In this document: piece after piece, positions 36,217-43,285 of the stretch
How positions within the stretch are numbered: the stretch's first letter is position 1
How the letters are laid out: each line of letters starts with the position of its first letter
NCBI GenBank assembly: GCA_030426085.1
Contig: JAUHYW010000015.1
Location: forward strand, 1-64,000
Direction: 5' to 3'
DNA from: a bacterium
GTDB taxonomy: Bacteria > Myxococcota_A > Bradymonadia > UBA7976 > UBA1532
DNA length: 64,000 bases
The notes under the pieces: model-generated
What the model saw: only the letters and a program-made list of their open reading frames with translations
Database searches by the model: none
What the model was told of the DNA's origin: nothing
Translations under genes and position numbers: made by a program

Positions 36217-38172
36217 ATGGCATTGAATCCGTTGCCCGCGGGCTGGGAAGGCTGGGACGCCGACCGGCTGGCGGCCGAGGTGGCCGAGCACAACCGGCGC
36301 TACTGGGACGACGCCGAGCCGACCATCAGCGATTACGACTACGACCGGCTGGTCGAGGCCCTGCGGCGCGCGGCGCCCGATCATCCGGTGCTCTCGGCGA
36401 TGGGGCCCTCGGCGGACAACAACCCGGGTGATCCGGTGGTGCACGCCCACCCGATGCTGAGCCTGGACAAAGCCTACGACGAGGAGACCCTGCAGAAGTG
36501 GGCCGCCAAGTTCGAGGGTGATCTGGTGATGACCCCGAAGATCGACGGGGTGGCCTGCTCGATCCGCTATGGCGCCGACGGCCGGTTGTCGGTGGCGGCG
36601 ACCCGGGGGTCGGGCACGGTGGGCGAGGACATCACCCAGAACGTGCTGCGCATCGCCAACGTGCCCAAGCGGGTCGAGCTGCCGTCGGACCTCGACGCGC
36701 TCGAGGTCCGGGGCGAGGTCTACCTGCCCCTGACCCGCTTCGCCGAGCTGGCCGGCCAGTTCGCCAACCCCCGCAACACCGCGGCCGGCGCGCTCAAGCA
36801 GAAGGATCCCGATCGCTCCGCGGCGATGGGGCTGCGCTTCTTCGCCTACGACGTGGTCGGCGGCACCGCGGCGACCGAGCTGGACAAGTTCCAGAACGCG
36901 ACCCGCTGGGGCTTCGAGCCGGTCGAGCACCGCCTGGTGACCCGGGAGGAGGTTCAGTCGGGCTATGAGGAGTACGTCGCCCGGCGGGACGCCCTCGACT
37001 TCGAGATCGACGGGGTGGTCTTCAAGGCCAACGATCTGGCCGAGCAGGACCGCCTCGGCGCCACCGCCCACCACCCGCGCTACGCCATCGCCTACAAGCT
37101 CCAGGGCGACAGCGCGACGACGACCCTCGAGGATGTCGAGTGGAGCGTCAGCCGCACCGGCGCCCTGACCCCGGTGGGCATCGTGGCCCCGGTGAGCCTC
37201 AGCGGCGCGACGGTGACCCGCATCAGCCTGCACAACTGGGGGCTGGTGCAGCAGAAGGAGCTGACGATCGGCGCGACGGTGGCCGCGATGCGTCGGGGCG
37301 GGGTCATCCCGTATCTCGAGGCGGTGGTCGAGCCGGGCGAGGGCGCGATCACCCCGCCCGAGCGCTGCCCGTCATGCGGGACCGCCGTCGAGATCCAGGG
37401 CGACTTCGTGGTGTGCCCCAACAGCCTGGGCTGCCCGGCGCAGTCGGTGGGCATCCTGGGGCACTACGCCAAGGTGACCGACATCGAGGGCTTCGGTCAG
37501 GTGTGGCTCGATACGCTGGTCGAGGGCGGCGTGCTCCAGAGCCCGGTGGACTATTACACGCTGTCGGCGGACGCCCTGATGCGGTTCGATCGCATGGGTG
37601 AGACGTTGGCCAGCAAGCTGGTGGCCCAGGTCGACGCGACCCGCACCCAGCCCCTGGCGACGTTCCTGCGCGCCCTGGGGGTGCCCGATCTGGGCAAGAC
37701 GGCGTCGAAGACGCTGGCCGAGCACTTCCTGTCGCTGGAGAAGGTCCGCGCGGCGACCCCGGCCGAGCTGGTGCCGCTGCCGAAGTTCGGTGATCTGCTC
37801 GCGGCCCGGGTGGTCGACGGTCTGGCGCAGCGGGCCGAGCTGATCGACGGCCTGCTGGCGCATGTGACGGTGGAGGACGCCGAGCCGCCGCCGGATACGG
37901 CGGGCCTGCCGTGGGTGGGGCAGTCGTTCTTGTTCACCGGCACGCTCGAGGCGATGAAGCGGGGCGACGCCCAGGCGATCGTCAAGGAGCTGGGCGGGAT
38001 CGCGGCGAGCGGCGTGAGCCGGTCGCTGAGCTATCTGGTGGTCGGGAACAAGGGCAAGGCGGGCAGCAAGCTGACGAAGGCCGAGAAGCTGGGGGTGCCG
38101 GTGATCAGCGAGGATGAGTTCCTGGACAAGGTCGACGAAGCCCGGGGGGCGATCCCGGGGGATGTGGAGTGA
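36217..38172 (+). CDS. ligA: NAD-dependent DNA ligase
   Basis: A protein of 651 aa, slightly shorter than E. coli LigA (671). It has the Ia domain that binds NMN, the adenylation motif K108-x-D-G (PKIDGVACS), an OB domain, a zinc site CPSC...CPNSLGCPAQ, helix-hairpin-helix repeats, and a C-terminal BRCT domain that starts near GQSFLFTGTLEAMKRGDAQ. It seals nicks in replication and repair using NAD. A GGGGGAG lies about 6 bases before the ATG. After its stop begins the long repeat-rich gap. Confidence 0.96.
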   Translation: MALNPLPAGWEGWDADRLAAEVAEHNRRYWDDAEPTISDYDYDRLVEALRRAAPDHPVLSAMGPSADNNPGDPVVHAHPMLSLDKAYDEETLQKWAAKFEGDLVMTPKIDGVACSIRYGADGRLSVAATRGSGTVGEDITQNVLRIANVPKRVELPSDLDALEVRGEVYLPLTRFAELAGQFANPRNTAAGALKQKDPDRSAAMGLRFFAYDVVGGTAATELDKFQNATRWGFEPVEHRLVTREEVQSGYEEYVARRDALDFEIDGVVFKANDLAEQDRLGATAHHPRYAIAYKLQGDSATTTLEDVEWSVSRTGALTPVGIVAPVSLSGATVTRISLHNWGLVQQKELTIGATVAAMRRGGVIPYLEAVVEPGEGAITPPERCPSCGTAVEIQGDFVVCPNSLGCPAQSVGILGHYAKVTDIEGFGQVWLDTLVEGGVLQSPVDYYTLSADALMRFDRMGETLASKLVAQVDATRTQPLATFLRALGVPDLGKTASKTLAEHFLSLEKVRAATPAELVPLPKFGDLLAARVVDGLAQRAELIDGLLAHVTVEDAEPPPDTAGLPWVGQSFLFTGTLEAMKRGDAQAIVKELGGIAASGVSRSLSYLVVGNKGKAGSKLTKAEKLGVPVISEDEFLDKVDEARGAIPGDVE

Positions 38173-38244
38173 GGGTCTGGGACTTCTGAGTCTTTGCAGC
38201 CGACTGACCGAGCAGAGGTCGGACTGACCGGGCACAGGGCGGGC

Positions 38245-38670
38245 TGGGCGAGGGTCTGGGTGGAGTGAAGGCGGGGCGGGGCTCCGGGGCGAGCCCTCGC
38301 CGCCCTGCTTCGCTGTCCGGGGTGGCGGTGGGTGCCATCCCGCGTCGGCAGTTCGACATGGCATACGGCTTCGATGGGGGCTCAGACGGGCTCTGCGAGG
38401 GCCCGCCCCTCCGCCATGACGCCCCGCGGGCACAGGCACGCGCTGGTCGATGCACGGGGTCTGGCCGGGCGGGGGGTGGAGTGGTCCCGAATGAGAGGGG
38501 GGACAGGGGGATGAATGGACCTGAGACGGTGATGCGGATCGCGACGGCAGAGGCGTCGGGCCGCTCCTGGTGATAGGGCGCTGGGCAACGCGGAGTCTTC
38601 GGCGCAGCGATGAATGGACCTACGAAGCTGACGCGGATCACGGAGGCAGGTGCGTCGAGGCGCATGGGTG
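38245..38670 (+). repeat. Left arm of a giant inverted repeat
   Basis: This arm is the reverse complement of 38943-39372. Two blocks are near-identical by manual alignment: block A (38251-38433, roughly six mismatches or small gaps) and block B (38501-38665, three mismatches seen). About 65 bases between them are diverged. The outer end lies about 75 bases after the ligA stop. Confidence 0.88.
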
Positions 38671-38718
38671 CTCGGGTGTCGGGACAGGCAGCACAACGAG
38701 TTGGGGGAGATCGGAGAA

Positions 38719-38813
38719 CGTGGGGCCGTGGGGCCGTGGGGCCGTGGGGCCGTGGGCCGCGGGGCCGTGGGGCCGTGGGGCCGTGGGGCCGTGGGGCCGT
38801 GGGGCCGTGGGGT
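38719..38813 (+). repeat. 8-bp tandem array (CGTGGGGC), 12 units
   Basis: Twelve consecutive units. Units 1-4 and 7-11 are perfect, unit 5 lacks one base, unit 6 has a C in place of T, and unit 12 ends in T. The array lies in the loop between the giant inverted-repeat arms. The G4 runs every eight bases would allow G-quadruplex formation on the plus strand. Confidence 0.95.
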
Positions 38814-38942
38814 ACGCGCTGATCCCAGCCGAGGCACGCCTGCCAACGGATGCGATGCCCGGGAGCCGGCCGCTCCCCGACCACGCCCCCGCCCACAGCC
38901 TACCAATGCGTCCGCAGCCTCCGCAGGCCAGCGCGCCCTATC

Positions 38943-39372
38943 CCCCACGCGCTTCGACGCACCTGCCTCCGTGATCCGCGTCAGCTTCGTAGGTCCATTC
39001 ATCGCTGCGCCGAAGACTCCGCGTTGCCCAGCGCCCTATCACCACGAGCGGCCCGACGCCCCTGCCGTCGCGATCCGCATCACCGTCTCAGGTCCATTCA
39101 TCCCCCTGTCCTCTATCTTACTGGTGTCCATTCCCACTCATGCCCGGTCAGCCACCCCCACCCACCAGTGTGTGCCTGTGCCCGCGGGGCGTCATGGCGG
39201 AGGGGCGGGCCCTCGCAGAGCCCGTCTGAGCCCCCATCGAAGCCGTATGCCATGTCGAACTGCCGACGCGGGATGGCACCCACCGTCACCCCAGACAGCG
39301 AAGCAGGGCGGCGAGGGCTCGCCCCGGAGCCCCGCCCCGCCCCCACTCCACCCACACCCTCGCCCGGCCAGC
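38943..39372 (-). repeat. Right arm of the giant inverted repeat
   Basis: Reverse-complement partner of 38245-38670, with block B at about 38950-39111 and block A at about 39172-39360. The loop between the arms is about 270 bases and contains the tandem array. Confidence 0.88.
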
Positions 39373-39500
39373 CCCCCCCGACTGCGCGCCCATCCAGCCC
39401 ACCCCGACCGCTAAGGGCTCGCCCCGGAGCCCCGGCCAGCCCCCCGACTGCGCGCCCATCCAGCCCACCCCGACCGCCAAGGGCTCGCCCCGGAGCCCCG
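39317..39500 (+). repeat. Direct repeats flanking the right arm
   Basis: GCTCGCCCCGGAGCCCCG occurs at 39317, 39417 and 39483. Between them a second unit, CCGACTGCGCGCCCATCCAG and its continuation, occurs twice (about 39370-39412 and 39438-39478). The same GCTCGCC motif occurs inverted in the left arm near 38274. This indicates repeated local duplication. Confidence 0.85.
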
Positions 39501-39651
39501 CCCCGCCCCCACTCCACCCACACCCTCGCTCGGCCAGCCCCCCGACTGCCCGCCCCCACCCACCCCCGACCCGGGGGGCGAAGAATCTTTCGCTCCACCG
39601 CCCCCCGACCCCCCCTGCATACTGGCCTCCCCGCAACGGCAGGAGCCCCCG

Positions 39652-40647
39652 TTGAACGTCACCCTGCTCATCGACGCGATCGTCCGCCAGACCACGGTCC
39701 TGATCGCCCACCTCGCCACCTCGGCCGGCATGCGGGCGCCGCTGGCCCATCTGGCCAATCAAGTGTTCTACGACCTCGTGCGCGAACTCGAAGCCCAGGG
39801 CCTCGGGCGGCGGGTCGTGGCCGACATGTTCGGCATCGCGCTGCGCTCCTACCAACTCAAAGTGCGGCGCATCTCCGAGAGCATCTCCATCCGCGACCGA
39901 TCGCTGTGGGAGGCGGTGTACGGCTTCATCCAAGGCGAAGGCGCCGTGCGCCGAGTGCGCATCCTCGAGCGCTTCGCCCGGGACGACGGCGGGCAGGTCA
40001 AGGCCGTGCTGCACGACCTCGTCGAATCGGGGCTCGTCTTCCGCGCCGGGCGGGGGCTCGAGGCGATGTACCGGGCCGTCGACCCCGACGACGAGCTCGC
40101 GCTCGAGCCGGCCGACCCCGAGTCGCTGTCCACCTTCATCTGGGCCCTCATCTACCTCGAGGGCCCGCTCGACCGGGAGACGCTCGCCGAGCGGCTCTCG
40201 GCCGACGCCGACGCGCTCGACGACACGCTCGATCGGCTGATCGCCGACGGGCGCATCGAAGCCCACGACGAGGGCTATCGGGCCAGCGGGTTCGTCGTGC
40301 CGCTCGGATCCGAAGTCGGCTACGAAGCCGCGCTGTTCGATCACTTCCAAGCCATGGTCAGCGCCATGTGCGCCAAGCTCGGCCAGGGGCGGACCCGCAG
40401 CGTGCCCGACGACACCACCGGGGGCAGCACCTGGTCGTTCGACATCTGGCCCGGCCACCCCCACGAAGCCGAGGTCTACGACCTGCTGAGCCGGCTGCGG
40501 GCCGAGGTCGCCCCGGTGCGGGCGGCGGTCGCGGCCCACAACGCGGAGCACGGCGAGCCGCCCGACGCCACCCGGGTGACCCTGTACCTGGGGCAGGGCG
40601 TCGTGCCCGGAGACGACGACCCCGACGCGGAGGAGACCCCCCGATGA
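39652..40647 (+). CDS. Winged-helix-like protein of unknown function
   Basis: A protein of 331 aa. The first 60 residues contain ELEAQGLGRRVVADMFGIALRSYQLKVRRI, an HTH-like helical segment. Two later segments, at about 85-135 and 160-205, read as winged helices (VRRVRILERFARDDGGQVKAVLHDLVESGLV and STFIWALIYLEGPLDRETLAERL...LDRLIADGRIEA). The C-terminal part contains SFDIWPGHPHEAEVYDLLSRLRAEV. It is probably a DNA-binding or regulatory protein seen in myxobacteria, but I cannot name its family. It starts with a TTG after AGGAG (39641-39645). It overlaps the downstream lipoprotein gene by four bases (ATGA). Confidence 0.65.
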   Translation: MNVTLLIDAIVRQTTVLIAHLATSAGMRAPLAHLANQVFYDLVRELEAQGLGRRVVADMFGIALRSYQLKVRRISESISIRDRSLWEAVYGFIQGEGAVRRVRILERFARDDGGQVKAVLHDLVESGLVFRAGRGLEAMYRAVDPDDELALEPADPESLSTFIWALIYLEGPLDRETLAERLSADADALDDTLDRLIADGRIEAHDEGYRASGFVVPLGSEVGYEAALFDHFQAMVSAMCAKLGQGRTRSVPDDTTGGSTWSFDIWPGHPHEAEVYDLLSRLRAEVAPVRAAVAAHNAEHGEPPDATRVTLYLGQGVVPGDDDPDAEETPR

Positions 40648-41732
40648 TGCGCCTGCTGCTTCTGATCCTGCTGCTGCCCGGGTGCATCGAGCGCAACAAC
40701 GGCCCCGGACCCATCGGCAACGTCGACAGCGAGAGCCACTGGCTGCGCCCGTGCGCCGACGACACCCAGTGCGGCGCGCTGGCGTGCATCTGCGGGGTGT
40801 GCTCCCGGAGCTGCCGGGACGTCGAGTGCGGCGGCGAGGCCACCTGCGCCCCGCTGGGGGCCGACACCTGCGACGCGGTGCCGGCGTGCACCGCCGAGTG
40901 CGCCGCCGACGACGACTGCCCGGGGGCGATGCGCTGCATCGACGGCGTCTGCGACGCGCCCGCCGGCTGCGCGGGCGACGGCGAGTGCCCCGACGACGCG
41001 GCGTGCCGCGACGCGCAGTGCGTGCCGCTCGAGATCTGCGGCGACGGGGTCGATCAAGACGGAGACGGCGGGGACTGCGACGACGCCGACTGCCTGTCGG
41101 ACGCCGCCTGCGCCGAGACCGCCGCGGCGTTCGAACCGCCGCCGGACGTCGTCGCCTGCGGCGCGCCGGACCCGCTGCCGGAAGGGCTCGCTCCGGCCGC
41201 CGCGCTCGCCGCCACCGCCCAGGCCGAAGCCGACGCCCTCGCCGCGCTGGCGCAGGTCGCCGACGCCCTCGCCGCCCAGGGGGGCGCGCTCGAGTCGCCG
41301 ACACTCCAGCCCCGGCTCGACGCCGTGGTCGCCGCGCTCGACGCCGCCCGGGCCGCGCTCGCCGACCGGGTCGAGGCCTGCGCCGCGCCCGCGTGCGACC
41401 CCACCGCGCTGCTCGCCGCCGAGCTGGCTCTGCTCGGCGCCGTCATGGACGCCATCGACCGCCTCGACCGCGCCGGCGTGACCCTGCTGCCCTACACCGA
41501 CTGCGTCCTGGCCACCGCCCGCCTGCGCCTGTGGCGCCGCAGCCGGCACATGGCGGCGCAGTGCCCGGCCCACGACCCGGAGACCTACGAGGCGCCGCTC
41601 GCCTTCTGGCAGGGCTGGGCCCACGACGGGTCGCTGCGGCTGCGAGCCCGATGCGTCGCCCGCGCGGGGCACGATGTCTGTGCCGCGTCGCTCGGGGCGG
41701 ATGCCATCGGCAGCGAGGCCGGGTGCGAGTAG
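40644..41732 (+). CDS. Cysteine-rich lipoprotein
   Basis: A protein of 362 aa with a signal peptide and lipobox LPGC (about residues 11-14). Residues about 35-165 hold over twenty cysteines in short repeats of the type C-x-D-D-x-x-C-x-x-x-x-x-C-x-x-G-x-C, ending in ICGDGVDQDGDGGDCDDADC. This pattern is characteristic of myxobacterial surface proteins and may bind Ca2+. The C-terminal half is Ala-rich and helical with a few paired Cys. Its ATG lies within the upstream stop (ATGATG), so the two genes are coupled. The surface role is inferred. Confidence 0.75.
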   Translation: MMRLLLLILLLPGCIERNNGPGPIGNVDSESHWLRPCADDTQCGALACICGVCSRSCRDVECGGEATCAPLGADTCDAVPACTAECAADDDCPGAMRCIDGVCDAPAGCAGDGECPDDAACRDAQCVPLEICGDGVDQDGDGGDCDDADCLSDAACAETAAAFEPPPDVVACGAPDPLPEGLAPAAALAATAQAEADALAALAQVADALAAQGGALESPTLQPRLDAVVAALDAARAALADRVEACAAPACDPTALLAAELALLGAVMDAIDRLDRAGVTLLPYTDCVLATARLRLWRRSRHMAAQCPAHDPETYEAPLAFWQGWAHDGSLRLRARCVARAGHDVCAASLGADAIGSEAGCE

Positions 41733-41748
41733 AGCGTTCGGAGGGGGC

Positions 41749-42942
41749 TCAGGTGTGTGTCGGCAGCGTCGCCGGAAACAGCCCCAGCGGCGCGTCGGGC
41801 CACGCCTCGGCTTCGAGGGGCCACGAGATGCCCGTGCTCTCGCGGAGCATGTTCTTCGGCGCGTCGCCCCGCCCGCGCATCGCTTTGATGAAGTAGCGCC
41901 AGCCCGGCCGGCGGGCGGGGCGGCAGGTGTGGAAGTCGCCGAAGCCGAAGGCCACCCGCTCGCCCACCGGCGCCTGGACCGCCTTCATCGAGCCATCGGC
42001 CATGGCATCCCGCAGGATGCGTTGCCAGACCCCGCGGCCGTCGGCGCCCTCCGGTGTGATGGGCAGCGCCACCGGGCCGAGCAGGAAGCCGGTCTGCCCC
42101 GCGGGGCCCACGTTGCATGCGATCTGCTCGATGCCTTTGCCCGGGTTCAGCAGGTCGGGGGTGCCATCGCTGCGTTTGTTGATCCGGCTGGTGCCGTCGA
42201 TGTGATACCCGACGAGGCACGACGACCAGCCGGGTTCGAACTCGTTGATCTTGGCGTTGACGATGACATCGGCGTCGGGGGTGCGCCAGTCATCGGGCAA
42301 CGCAGCGACGAAGGCCCGGGCGATGGGGCCCCCGTGCTCGGCGATCCAGGTGGGGTGGGACGCGGCGAAGATCGGCTCCTCGGCGATCACCGCGAAGGGC
42401 GCGTCGACGAAGCCTTCGAGCGGGCCGAGCGGTTGATACTTCGAGTCGAAGCGCAGCGGGCGGTCGGCGGCCCAGTCGGGCAGCGTGTCGACGCTCACCC
42501 CCGGCCGCGGGCGGAAGACCCGCCCCGAGCGGCGGCGGCGGTCGAGCACCTCGCCGGGCGCGGCCCGCCGGGCCATGACGAGGGTCGCCTCCCCCGCGTC
42601 GCCGGCGGGCCAGGGCAGCCCCCGGGCGAGGCTCGAAGCGGGCACCGCGCGAGGTACGCCGTCCGCGGGCAGCGCCCGGCCGTCGAGGCTCAGCAGCGGG
42701 TGATCGGCCCGCGTCGCCAGCACAACCGGGTCGTGGGGCCCGGTCGCCTGCCACCGGCCGTCGCAGAGCGCGCGCTCGCCGGGCGAGACGGCGAACCAGC
42801 CCGGCTCCAGGCGGGTCCGGATGACGTCGACGGCGACCGCGTCCCACGGCGCCGCGTCGAGCACCCGCCGGGCGAGCGGGCCGCCGTCGGCCTTCACCGT
42901 GGCGGGCGACGCGCCGTACCACATCGACTCTGCGTCCTGCAT
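41749..42942 (-). CDS. 2-oxoglutarate/Fe(II) dioxygenase-like protein
   Basis: A protein of 397 aa. The C-terminal half contains an H-x-D motif in VGYHIDGTSR, a distal His in GFGDFHTCRPARRPGWRYF and an Arg about ten residues later. This is the ligand order of the double-stranded beta-helix 2OG oxygenases. Residues 1-200 have no recognised motif, although EPGW occurs both there and just before the H-x-D site. An oxygenase or hydroxylase role is therefore tentative. The ATG at 42942 is used because upstream residues are Pro/Arg/Gly-rich non-coding-like sequence. A poly-C/G run precedes the start. Confidence 0.5.
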   Translation of the reverse strand: MQDAESMWYGASPATVKADGGPLARRVLDAAPWDAVAVDVIRTRLEPGWFAVSPGERALCDGRWQATGPHDPVVLATRADHPLLSLDGRALPADGVPRAVPASSLARGLPWPAGDAGEATLVMARRAAPGEVLDRRRRSGRVFRPRPGVSVDTLPDWAADRPLRFDSKYQPLGPLEGFVDAPFAVIAEEPIFAASHPTWIAEHGGPIARAFVAALPDDWRTPDADVIVNAKINEFEPGWSSCLVGYHIDGTSRINKRSDGTPDLLNPGKGIEQIACNVGPAGQTGFLLGPVALPITPEGADGRGVWQRILRDAMADGSMKAVQAPVGERVAFGFGDFHTCRPARRPGWRYFIKAMRGRGDAPKNMLRESTGISWPLEAEAWPDAPLGLFPATLPTHT

Positions 42943-43059
42943 GGCATCCCCCCCCCGGCCGGACGCCGGATCCCTGTGCGGGCAGGGTAGGCCCCGACCG
43001 GCGGCCCCCGCGATGGGTGCTTCTGCCCCGCCCGGCGCCGATGACCCCCGATGATCCCC

Positions 43060-43089
43060 TTGCGCCGCCGCCGGGCCCCGGCGCATGAT
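43060..43089 (+). promoter_or_regulatory. Putative promoter of the hflX leader
   Basis: TTGCGC (43060-43065) and CATGAT (43084-43089) are 18 bases apart. The ATG of the leader peptide follows the -10 box after eight bases, so the leader would be translated from a leaderless or almost leaderless transcript. Confidence 0.45.
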
Positions 43090-43097
43090 GGGGCGCG

Positions 43098-43124
43098 ATG
43101 ATCTTCTACACCCGCCTGCGCTGA
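43098..43124 (+). CDS. Leader peptide MIFYTRLR upstream of hflX (putative attenuator)
   Basis: An open frame of eight codons followed by TGA, located directly after a promoter-like sequence and 161 bases before the hflX ATG. It ends in Arg-Leu-Arg and then the stop. Arg/Lys-x-Arg/Lys is the known sequence context at which macrolide-bound ribosomes stall, for example in the ErmD leader (MRLR). HflX proteins split stalled ribosomes and some are induced by antibiotics through leader attenuation. The function here is inferred; translation is not shown by sequence alone. A small CGGATC-ACT-GATCCG hairpin follows at 43137-43151. Confidence 0.5.
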   Translation: MIFYTRLR

Positions 43125-43285
43125 ACCCACGCCGCTCGGATCACTGATCCGGTCGCCGTCGCCCACGCGCTCTCCACCCGGAGGGCCGCGCGCAGGGGTC
43201 GTCTTCAATCGCCACCGCCGGCCCCCTCGTGGCTCTCCTCCGCTCGTGTACACCCGCGCCCCGCGCGCATCGAAAGGAGGCCCTC

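Larger units (their letters stand above)
38173..39651. other. Repeat-rich intergenic region without credible genes
   Basis: These 1.48 kb contain a giant imperfect inverted repeat, a CGTGGGGC tandem array, and two classes of direct repeat. Open frames exist in all directions, as expected at this GC content, but none has a ribosome site, a domain or sensible codon use. The stretch between block B of the right arm (ending near 39111) and block A (from about 39172) is the part most diverged from the left arm. A CATACT box at 39618-39623 and an AGGAG at 39641-39645 belong to the next gene. Confidence 0.75.

Noticed and set aside
38265-38573. A 102-codon frame conserved in both arms of the inverted repeat
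   Set aside because: The similarity follows from the DNA repeat. There is no ribosome site, the frame breaks at different points in the two arms, and no domain is visible.
38719-38813. CRISPR array
   Set aside because: The units are only 8 bp and contiguous, with no spacers and no cas genes.
38245-39372. Insertion sequence with terminal inverted repeats
   Set aside because: The arms are far too long relative to the loop and no transposase frame exists between them. A non-autonomous element remains possible.
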